Origin: an uncultured Bacteroidia bacterium
GTDB taxonomy: Bacteria; Bacteroidota; Bacteroidia; Bacteroidales; ML635J-15
NCBI GenBank assembly: GCA_902800045.1
Contig: CADCCZ010000003.1
Span: forward strand, 1-64,000
Reading direction: 5' to 3'
Length of the DNA: 64,000 nucleotides
The notes under the pieces are model-generated. The model searched no databases, was not told the DNA's origin, and saw only the letters and a program-made list of their open reading frames with translations. Position 1 is the stretch's first letter; each line of letters starts with the position of its first letter. Shown here one piece after another: positions 27,511 through 36,200 of this stretch. Position numbers and translations under genes: made by a program.

Positions 27511-30500
27511 TTATTTTTCTAAACTATTATATAATCTATGTGCTTCTACTCTCATTAATTGGTTATCAATTTTATACTTCAGCATATCATCAGAAGTTAC
27601 ACCTTCTTTTAAATATGTGGCAAAATTCTTTAAATTGGTGGGTATTACATCGTTGCCCCATCCAATATCCTTTAAGTATTGGATATGAACCATGGTCAGA
27701 ACACTGAAAGCATAACTCAACTCTGGTATAACTTTCAACACAAATTTGCGCGTTACATTAAGATAGTCGTCATTCTCGTTCAGCAAATCACTAATTTCTT
27801 TCAAAGAACAACCATTGACATACTTCTTAAGTACTTTACATAAATCAATTATAAAATTCCCATCCAATTCTTTATCTTTCCCGAACAAATCTAACAATGT
27901 ATCTAAAGTTTGTTTGTATGTCAACAATTCTCGAAGTGCCTCTGGCATTTGATAAAGCCATTTGCAATATAGCTTCAATAAACCCCCGACTGTAAAATCT
28001 TCATCTTGCTCTTTATCTCCAAGCCATTCATAAAATGCATCAAGTAATTGAATGTCCACACCTGTTTTTAGCGAAAGTTCCATCAATGGTGAGCCCTCCT
28101 CTCCTTCATATAGCGATGAAAGGTTCATAATTCGCTCTTCAAAGGCAGACACATCATTCTGGTCTCGTTTTAACTGGTATGCATATAATGACTTGGACAA
28201 CACCTTCTTTTCATTCTCTCCTAGCAAGTTCAACTTCATCAGCACAATTTTCTGCTCTGTTGACATTTCTTCATCTGCAACAGTTGACTCTGCCAATTTT
28301 CCGAAAGGATCCTCAATTTTCAGACATTGGTCACCCTTTGAGAAAATCTCATTCTTTAAATCAAACCAATCTTTCGTTAATGTTTTATCCTGAATTCCTA
28401 TTACTTTGTTTGATACTAGTATGGCGGCACCTTGTGAGCGGAATCCCGCACGGCCTGCTCGACCTGCTGCATTCAATATTTCATGCGCATCCATACGATC
28501 CCTTCCTTTTGTCTCGGCATCATAACGATCTTCTCCAGCTATCAACACAACATCCACAGGCAAATTTACACCTTGGGCTAAAGTAGGCGTAGCTATCATG
28601 ATGTTGCTTCCCTCCCTAAACAAAGCTTCCATCACATGTCGTTCCTCTGGCAACAACAGCGAATGGTGAGGAACAGCACCCATTTCATCTTTAAGATATG
28701 AACACGACATATCGCCCAACTCTTCTACAATGCTATTCTTTTTTTTCTGTAAATTGGCTGGTAATTGTTCCACTCTCGTTTCTGTATTCAATTGTTTGAC
28801 CAGAGAATTGGACTGCAGAGGGGTCTCTACAAACACGATGGTTTTCATCTCAATAGCAGCAAATTTCTTCGCCAACTCCTTAGCAACTTGGTTTTTATTC
28901 CCATTCAATGCCCAGAATTTATTTACACCTAATTTAACTTTATGGTCAAGTATTGGTGTCAGATAATAATCTTTGCTATAGTTTGACTCCCATGTATTGC
29001 ATAAGCTAAACATACAATACGGGGTTGCAATAAGTCTTCTTTTTAATTCTGCAGATGGGCTCTTCCTTGTTCCTTTAATTCTTTTATCTTCACCAACTAA
29101 GCGCATAAGCTCAGTTATCTTATCATTATGATAAACTATACACCCTTGCAATTGACTTGTTGGCTTCCAGGCCATTGAGAGATTCAAGCATTCCCTATTT
29201 GTCACATATTCTATCCAGTCAGCCATTTCGTATCCATTTTCAACCATTGCAGACACAAGCATAAAATCAGCTTGGGGCAATATAGAAAGAAGCGACACTA
29301 TGCAATACATAGCACCTAAAGAACGATGTCCACCATCCCCAATAATATGGAATTCATCCATTATAACCAGAGTTGTGCCATCAAATGACATAGGATTTAA
29401 TGTCAGTAGCGTAGAACACCTTTCTGGGGTCATAACCAACACTGGTGCTTCTTCTTCACTCTCCGTTGTAAACTCTCTACCAATGTTCAAATATTTGTAA
29501 GATTCCGAATCCAACAACTTGTTCATATTATCCTTTACTTGATATTCCAAAGCGTGCGTAGGCACAATATAAATAACCTTAGTTCCACTGGCAATATGTT
29601 GGATTATTTTTAGTTCTATTAATGTAGACTTTCCTGCACCTGTCGGAAAAGTGATAACCGAGGATTTTCCTTTATCCAAAACTCCCTTTTCTATTGCATC
29701 AATATGGTTCCGCCACAAATAGGGTCTGCGGGATGCTATATTCAAAAGTAAATCGCAAGATTTTATTGACTCAACATGACTATTAACCACCTTTAAAACC
29801 GATTGTTCTTCCAAAACATTCGAAGCCATAAGCAAGAGTCGTGCTAGTCTGCTTATGCCTGTGTAATCATATTTTATATTCGTTGTATTATCTACAAATA
29901 CCGATAGTTCTATTACCCTTTTGAAATATTTAGCATAATCTCCATTTCCCCTGCCCAATAGCATAAATGACATTTTTTTTATTCCCTTGGCAAGGTAATT
30001 CCATAGTAAATCTTGCGCATAATCTTCAATATTATCATTTTCTTCCTTTAATGCTGAAGCATTGATTATTTTAGACAACTTACCTCTCACAAGTAAGATA
30101 ATATTTTGTTTCAGCTGCCATGCCGCTTCACTTTCCTCATCGCCTTTCTTTATTCCATACGACAATTCCTCAGCATCTGCTATATAACCGCCAATTACGA
30201 ATAGCAAAACAGATACAAGGTCAGAAGGCATCTCGTAACATGTCAATGATTTTTGTTTTTGATCCTTCAACTTTCCAAGCAATTTATGTGACATTGCGGC
30301 CACAAAAGCGATTGCATCATTTTGGTTAGCAAACTTTCCTGATTCCAAATATAACTCCAATGTGAATGCCAGGTTGCCTAGCAGCCGACAATCTTCGTCA
30401 ATTTCCTTTCGTTCAAAGTTCAGCGCACCTATTTCGTACTTTGTTTTTAAGCCAACAATATGGGCGTACACCCGAGAAAGAATCTGAGGAATACGAACAC

Positions 30501-30561
30501 TGTCAACACCTTCGACTGATGGCAGTGACTTAAGACTATTTGCCGTTACACTATTAAACAT
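27511..30561 (-). CDS. SF2 Ski2-like helicase, probable HamB/AbpB-type defence helicase
   Basis: 1016 residues. A ~290-residue helical N-terminal part precedes the helicase core: Walker A PTGAGKST (306-313), PTHALEYQV, MTPERC, DEFH (402-405) as Walker B, then in RecA2 the ATPTLAQGVNLPVDVVL block and motif VI NAAGRAGRAGF. The C-terminal ~300 residues are helical. This is the Ski2/SKI-like pattern found in Hachiman (HamB) and AbpB defence helicases. It overlaps the nuclease gene upstream by 8 nt, matching the nuclease-then-helicase order of those systems. Expected role: DNA unwinding or translocation that activates or feeds the partner nuclease on invading DNA. System assignment is inferred from architecture, not from a search. 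Confidence 0.85.
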   Translation of the reverse strand: MFNSVTANSLKSLPSVEGVDSVRIPQILSRVYAHIVGLKTKYEIGALNFERKEIDEDCRLLGNLAFTLELYLESGKFANQNDAIAFVAAMSHKLLGKLKDQKQKSLTCYEMPSDLVSVLLFVIGGYIADAEELSYGIKKGDEESEAAWQLKQNIILLVRGKLSKIINASALKEENDNIEDYAQDLLWNYLAKGIKKMSFMLLGRGNGDYAKYFKRVIELSVFVDNTTNIKYDYTGISRLARLLLMASNVLEEQSVLKVVNSHVESIKSCDLLLNIASRRPYLWRNHIDAIEKGVLDKGKSSVITFPTGAGKSTLIELKIIQHIASGTKVIYIVPTHALEYQVKDNMNKLLDSESYKYLNIGREFTTESEEEAPVLVMTPERCSTLLTLNPMSFDGTTLVIMDEFHIIGDGGHRSLGAMYCIVSLLSILPQADFMLVSAMVENGYEMADWIEYVTNRECLNLSMAWKPTSQLQGCIVYHNDKITELMRLVGEDKRIKGTRKSPSAELKRRLIATPYCMFSLCNTWESNYSKDYYLTPILDHKVKLGVNKFWALNGNKNQVAKELAKKFAAIEMKTIVFVETPLQSNSLVKQLNTETRVEQLPANLQKKKNSIVEELGDMSCSYLKDEMGAVPHHSLLLPEERHVMEALFREGSNIMIATPTLAQGVNLPVDVVLIAGEDRYDAETKGRDRMDAHEILNAAGRAGRAGFRSQGAAILVSNKVIGIQDKTLTKDWFDLKNEIFSKGDQCLKIEDPFGKLAESTVADEEMSTEQKIVLMKLNLLGENEKKVLSKSLYAYQLKRDQNDVSAFEERIMNLSSLYEGEEGSPLMELSLKTGVDIQLLDAFYEWLGDKEQDEDFTVGGLLKLYCKWLYQMPEALRELLTYKQTLDTLLDLFGKDKELDGNFIIDLCKVLKKYVNGCSLKEISDLLNENDDYLNVTRKFVLKVIPELSYAFSVLTMVHIQYLKDIGWGNDVIPTNLKNFATYLKEGVTSDDMLKYKIDNQLMRVEAHRLYNSLEK

Positions 30562-31366
30562 CCTTTGTTTTTTTTAACTCCAGTTCCTTCACTACCATCT
30601 TACTGAATGCATCCATCCATTCTCTAATGTCATTCAAATTGACAGATGCTGCATTTCTCCTTGTCACATCTCCATTCACCACATCGTCATATCCATTATA
30701 CAAAGCCTTGCGACCTTCCATGTCTTCCGAACCATCTTGTCTAGTCACTCCTATACGATATATCCAATATTTATTATTACCAATATCATTTTGTATGTTT
30801 TGCAACAGCACACCACCGTCTTCTCCTCTTATCATGGAACTTACATCTGACATAACGCGACTATCAAATTCACCTTCTTCAAATTTTCTAAATTCGGGAT
30901 AAATTTGAGATGTTATCAAATTACGCGCTTTATCTGTACATTTATCCTCACACACAACGATATACTTTATCATTTTTTCTTCATCTACAACTAGCGCCAA
31001 TCCATCTATACCATGCTGTGCAGGTGCCGTATGGGGTGCGATCATAAATACCTTACCACTTCCGTACTGTTCATGAAGCTTGATCTTTAATGCTATCCAT
31101 GATATCATTTGAAACAACCAGCCGTCTCTTCTATATACATTATTGTTATTAGCTTTTAATTTTTCTATAATACCGTCTATAGCTTTGTTTCTTAACGGTG
31201 CGGCACTAGAGTCCAACCCTTCAATAATACGAGCTATGTGAAGATAGTTGCCCAACAACAATTGAGCAACCCATTGCGCGAGTAAATCAAGTTCTATAAC
31301 ATTATAGCTGTTGTCTATCACAAGAGGAGAACAATCCATCGTGTTTATTTGAATCGGATATGTCAT
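30554..31366 (-). CDS. PD-(D/E)xK-like nuclease, HamA/AbpA-like partner of the helicase
   Basis: 270 residues, soluble. The centre has a PD-(D/E)xK pattern: HGIDGLALV with D121, then a strand ending VVCEDK with E140-x-K142, followed by a helix. An upstream helix carrying WLFQMISWIAL would complete the fold. The length and position directly before an SF2 helicase gene (8-nt overlap) fit HamA (DUF1837) of Hachiman or AbpA. The predicted effect is DNA cleavage upon phage or plasmid entry. I could not verify DUF1837 membership; another two-gene nuclease-helicase system is possible. Confidence 0.65.
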   Translation of the reverse strand: MTYPIQINTMDCSPLVIDNSYNVIELDLLAQWVAQLLLGNYLHIARIIEGLDSSAAPLRNKAIDGIIEKLKANNNNVYRRDGWLFQMISWIALKIKLHEQYGSGKVFMIAPHTAPAQHGIDGLALVVDEEKMIKYIVVCEDKCTDKARNLITSQIYPEFRKFEEGEFDSRVMSDVSSMIRGEDGGVLLQNIQNDIGNNKYWIYRIGVTRQDGSEDMEGRKALYNGYDDVVNGDVTRRNAASVNLNDIREWMDAFSKMVVKELELKKTKDV

Positions 31367-31477
31367 TGTTAATCTACCAATTAAACAATAAAAATTTTTT
31401 TTTGCATAAAAATTGTACTCAGCATTGTTTTTTAGACTAGGACATCACTCCTTTGTTCACTTTCTTATCTTGTTTTT

Positions 31478-31708
31478 CTACTCGTTTCCAGAATTTTTCA
31501 ATATCCAGCCTAGCAATAATACTGCACCGGCAAACATAGCGATAGACAATAGCGCATCAGATTGTTCTCCTGATTTATATCTATCATATTGGTCTTGTGT
31601 TATCTTGCCAGCTTCAAGCATCATACGCATATATTCGTCTTTTTCCTCTTTGGTGGCAGTACCCTTATTGACCTTATGGTTCAGTTCTCGAAATCTTTGT
31701 TCGTTCAT
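31478..31708 (-). CDS. Small membrane protein (76 aa) of the nuclease-helicase operon
   Basis: N-terminal soluble helices rich in charge (NHKVNKGTATKEEKDEYMRM, a SHOCT-like short helical hairpin ending with ITQDQYDRYKSG) followed by one transmembrane segment (LLSIAMFAGAVLLLGWIL). Its start overlaps the end of the upstream gene by 35 nt. The SHOCT-like hairpin often serves oligomerisation. Function unknown; it lies 111 nt before the nuclease gene on the same strand. Confidence 0.65.
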   Translation of the reverse strand: MNEQRFRELNHKVNKGTATKEEKDEYMRMMLEAGKITQDQYDRYKSGEQSDALLSIAMFAGAVLLLGWILKNSGNE

Positions 31709-32078
31709 TTTGGGCTAAATTGTCTATTTCGTTTGAAATTTGAGTTAAATCATTAATATGTTGTAGTGTTTCGGAAAGCAATTTTTCAGTTTCTTTCTGC
31801 CTCTTTTCTACTTCCTCAATCTTTTCATCCAGGCAAACCTTTATCTCATGTACCTGGGCATAATTTCCTATCACTACGATGCCGGCAATTATTCCGATTA
31901 CTGTTATAACTGCACTATCTTCGCTTATGTAAAAATCAAAGCATTTTGCAGCGACGATTGCAATAAGCCATAGCAAAATAGCTGTAGCGGAAATTATGAC
32001 TAGTGTTTTCCAATACCAGCCATTGCTATTAGATTTCGTCTTTTCTTCGATTGTTTGTTTCCTTCTGAAAATGCTCAT
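31674..32078 (-). CDS. Two-TM coiled-coil membrane protein (134 aa)
   Basis: After a basic start (MSIFRRKQTIEEKTK) come two membrane segments (TLVIISATAILLWLIAIVA and AVITVIGIIAGIVVIGNYA), then a long C-terminal coiled coil (VCLDEKIEEVEKRQKETEKLL...). Overlaps the GIY-YIG-like gene by 4 nt (ATGA) and the 76-residue gene by 35 nt, so the three are tightly coupled. Such proteins may sense or transmit membrane changes; no direct evidence here. Confidence 0.7.
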   Translation of the reverse strand: MSIFRRKQTIEEKTKSNSNGWYWKTLVIISATAILLWLIAIVAAKCFDFYISEDSAVITVIGIIAGIVVIGNYAQVHEIKVCLDEKIEEVEKRQKETEKLLSETLQHINDLTQISNEIDNLAQNERTKISRTEP

Positions 32079-32545
32079 CTTCTTAAACTCTTTAAATTGT
32101 TCTCCTTTGTTTTGAGTTTGGTACTGTCTATTTCATCTGGTAACAATGGACAACCTTTGTTGATTATGCGCAAACCTCTGCCGTTGTAATTATCCTTGCA
32201 TTGTATGTTTTCGCAAGGTTTGACCGTATATATCAAAAGATTTTCTACTTCACGAACAATATTGTCGTTAAGTCTTAGTACAGGGGCTTTAATGTTAATA
32301 TTGATTGTTTTGTATCCGAGCCATACAGTAATTCCGTGTTTGTTTCCATTAAGTTTATCGGGTATTTTAGAATTTATCTCGTCCTGTACGCTCTGTTCTG
32401 AAGAAACAGCAGTCATACCGATATAAATAATTCTACCTAATCGCTCAAACATATAGAAATAGGTATTTTTCTCTGTACCCATATTTGCGAATGTAGTCCG
32501 CTTCCATTCTAGTTTTATTGTCTTTTTCTGTGTATGTTCAGTCAT
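32075..32545 (-). CDS. GIY-YIG-like endonuclease domain protein (156 aa)
   Basis: A strand with RIIYIGMTA (residues 38-46) recalls the GIY-YIG motif, though the first GIY is degenerate (RII). The later helix carries VREVENLLIYTVKP with E101 at the metal-binding position, followed by KDNYNGRG with N119. These match the order YIG...E...N of GIY-YIG nucleases, but the conserved Arg is not clear, so activity is uncertain. It is the first gene of a minus-strand operon that continues through two membrane proteins to the nuclease and helicase. Confidence 0.6.
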   Translation of the reverse strand: MTEHTQKKTIKLEWKRTTFANMGTEKNTYFYMFERLGRIIYIGMTAVSSEQSVQDEINSKIPDKLNGNKHGITVWLGYKTININIKAPVLRLNDNIVREVENLLIYTVKPCENIQCKDNYNGRGLRIINKGCPLLPDEIDSTKLKTKENNLKSLRR

Positions 32546-32675
32546 AATCTTGTTATTATTTTATTTGACATTTCAGCAATATAGGTCAATGTCCAAACAG
32601 CACTCTACCATCCCTGCATTTGCCACAAAAAAATTATCATTGCTGTTATGCATACTTATATAAATGAAATTGTTG

Positions 32676-32683
32676 CAAATGTA
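32676..32683 (-). promoter_or_regulatory. -7 promoter box for the GIY-YIG/nuclease/helicase run
   Basis: Minus strand TACATTTG fits TAnnTTTG, about 130 nt upstream of the ATG at 32545. Confidence 0.45.
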
Positions 32684-32743
32684 ATTCGTTTTTCTGAACT
32701 TGCAATAAAAAAAACTTTTATGAAATCCAATGAAACAATATCT

Positions 32744-32950
32744 ATCCCCCTCATTCAAACCCTACTGTCGTTAAAGCCCCTAAAGTCGTTACCTACCTTT
32801 ACTCTCGTTAATCCCTCATCCCCTTATCCCGTCATCCTTCTATATCGTCTATACAAGCTATAGCCACTATCCGCCCTACAGCCCTTACTGCCCCTGATCC
32901 TTCTGCCCCTATAGGCGTTACAGCCCTTAATCCCCCTACAGCCCCTAAAA
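32744..32950 (+). repeat. Degenerate 9-bp repeat array 1
   Basis: C-rich, G-poor on the plus strand, with units such as GTCGTTAAA, GCCCCTAAA, GGCGTTACA, GCCCTTAAT, and the shared phrase CTATATCGTCTATACAA. First of seven related arrays in the window; it fills most of the gap between the minus-strand operon and the next plus-strand gene. Confidence 0.8.
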
Positions 32951-33190
32951 ACACTTCAATTCCTGATTTTTTCAAATTCCATTAACACTTTCCCTTCTCT
33001 TAGGCACGGGTGCACACTTTCCTTAGTCATTGCCTGTGTTAGTATAAAGCAATTACGCTTTTATTACTTAAAATTATGGTTTAATGAATACTATCTTACA
33101 CAAAAAGAAATGCAAAATTTACACCATTTATCGTACTTATTTCATATTATTACATAGTATTTCGATATATTTGTATAATATAACTACTAC

Positions 33191-33225
33191 AATGATTATC
33201 TGTATCAACATAATCATTATCTTTG
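33191..33225 (+). promoter_or_regulatory. Promoter with inverted repeat for gene at 33282
   Basis: TATCTTTG (33218-33225) is a perfect -7 box. AATGATTA (33191-33198) and TAATCATT (33211-33218) form a perfect 8-bp inverted repeat over the -33 region, an operator-like position. A second -7-like box (TATATTTG) lies at 33166-33173. Confidence 0.5.
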
Positions 33226-33281
33226 TACCGAGTTTTGAATTGAATCTGAAAATAAATATTAACAACCTAAATTTTACTATT

Positions 33282-36200
33282 ATGAAAAAATTTATTATTT
33301 TGTTCATGCAGTGGTTGATACCCTGTCTGTTGGTCGCTCAGAGCGGCGATTTCTGCAATTTTTACATCAGGAGCGGTTTCGACTCCGAATGTATTATCAC
33401 TAGTTACAAACCAAACTCCAGTCCTCAGCCAAACTATGAAGAGCACGAATGCCTGGTTGCCTGCCGAGGGTCACAAGTCATCTACAGCATTGTCGGACTG
33501 CCGTCGGGCGCAAGCTACGACTGGGCAGTCTCGGGTGCTGATTCCTACACCACAAACACCAGCGACAACACCATCACGGTCAACTGGTCGGAGAATGCCG
33601 GAATAGGAACGCTCATCCTTTCGGTTTACGGTCAGAACGACGAGTTCTGCGAAAAGCAGCTCTGCGTTGACCTCATCGAAAGGCCTATCGCTGGAATCAT
33701 CTCTAATCCTACCGAAACTGGCTACTCCCCATCAGGCGTAAAGTACATAAATGTCTGCGACGGTCAGGAAATCCAGTTCTACGACAATTCCACTTCCGTA
33801 CCCGAATCGCCAGTTGTAGGCTATTATTGGCAGGTCGGAAACGAAACATCCGCTTATCAGAACTACACCTTTACCGCCGACTACAGCCTGTATGGTAGTT
33901 CTGCCACCATAGTGCATCGCGTGGTGAACGAATGCGGATGCGAGGATTCCGTAATGTATATCGTTAACATTTCAAGTTACCCGACTCTCGAAGTCGATTG
34001 CTTCGGTACTGCCTGCGAGAACACTACGGCAACCTACCACGCCGTCAATTCCTGCTCCGACTACCTATGGCATGTCGAAGGCGGACACATACAGGGCGGA
34101 CAGGGCACAAGTTCGCTCACCGTTATGTGGGACGACATCGATAACGGCTATGGCTACATCGCACTCAACGGTGCTTACTGCGGACAGCAAACTTGTCCAT
34201 ACCTTACCTACCTGCCAATCCCTGTAATCTCCGACAACGCCGAGATACAGGGTCCAGATATGGTCTGCGTGGAAGACATCGTGACCTTTGAACTTCCGCA
34301 GTGGGCTTCTACCGAATACAACTGGAGTGTAAATCCTTCTGGTTCAAATTTTGCCCGCGACCGGTATTCTGGACATCCGCACAAATATTCGCTTGAGTTC
34401 CGTTCTCCTGGAACCTATACAATAAAATGTAATTACAATTGCAGTTTTCTCGAATGCGGTGGTATTGCCCAGACGAAAACTGTAATAGTTACCAAACCGT
34501 TCTCCATCATTGCTGACGATGAAGAATGTGTTGGTGTGCCGGTTCTTTTCAAAACAGACTATCCTAATGATGTATTCGATTGGACTATTTACCATAACGG
34601 CACTGCTATTTATACGCAGACAGGTAGTTACATAACTTATACTTTCAATACCGCAGGCGGATATGTTGTTGAGGCTTCAAGTCCAAACTTCTGCAACACA
34701 GCCTACTTCTCAATAAACATTAACGGACGGCCACCAACTCCGCAACCAGATGTTTCGGAATGGACAAATCAAGTATGTTTAAATTCGGACTATATGTATA
34801 GTGCAACGCCATCGTCCCCCGAATATTACCTGCATTGGAGCGCAACCTGCGGACAGCCTTCAACTTTCGATGGGAACGACTACAATATAACTATACAAAG
34901 TCTGCCTTGTACAATCAACTTACAGCATATTGACAGGAATACTGAATGCCCATCGCTTCCTTACCAGTACCAACTCACGCAGTTTATGCCTCAAACCATC
35001 AATTGGCCGGCATACAATGTGTGCGCGAACGAGGAATTCCAGATGTCCGTTACCCCAGAAAGTGGTGTACAATTGGAATGGCAGGTTCTTACAGGTAATG
35101 CCGACATAGTAAGCGACAAATATTCAACTCCAGTAGATGTTCAGGTTAATGATTTCTATGGTCCGATGAGTATGCTGCTTAACAGAAAATACTGCCGTAA
35201 TATAATAAAAGCGGATACTATTCCTGTTACGGTGAAACCATACCTTATTCCCGAAATAAACTTGCCGTCCAGCATCTGCCAGTACGGAACAACTGCAATA
35301 AGCGCCGGCAACACCGATCAGTTTAACGGCATCTGGACGCTGAATGTCGAGGGTAGCAGTTACAACTACACAGGTCTTACTTCGGGTGCAACCTGGCAGT
35401 ACACATTCAACAATGCGGGTACAATACCCGTAAGGATGGGATTCCAGACGCCGGGCTGTACTAATGTTTACGAGAATGTCGAAACCATAGAGGTAATTCC
35501 TGCCCCGCAGTTCAGCCTCAGTTACTACGACCAATCGTCTGGCAATTATCTGATTAACGCCACGGTTATGGAACCCAATGCTACTGGCTATACCTATGCT
35601 TGGAATCCGAATGTCAGTACAGACCCGTATTTCACACACTATGGTGCAACCTTTAACTACACTTGCACGGTTACCGACATTGCAACAGGATGTACCAGTT
35701 CCAAGAACATTACCCAGACTTCATCGGTTATTCCTAGTCCCGACCCTGGTGTCAATTGCACAAATCCAGACGGTGGTGGCTCGGTTGTGCTTACATCGCG
35801 TAACTGCAACAGCATTACATTCACGCACAACAGCGCATTGGGTGGCAACAGCGCATGGACTTTCTTTCAGAATGTTTCCTCTCCGCAGTTTACTCTGTCG
35901 GGCACAAACAATAGCGTATGCACCGCAACATTCTCATCATCCGGTTACTACAGGGTGGTGGCCGGTAGGATATACAACAACTGTATGTACACTGCCGACT
36001 TGCAGTTCTGCGTTCCAATGATTGCACGGCTCAAAGTCGGCTATTCCTGCGCTACTGGCACCGGCATAAACCTTGAACTCGAGGACATCAGCGACTATAT
36101 GTCGGGAACTGTGATAAACTCCACAACCTGGTATGTCGATGGCATTCTTGTCACCAACCCGTCAAGTTATGCGGTAACATCGGGGACTCATACCGTTATG

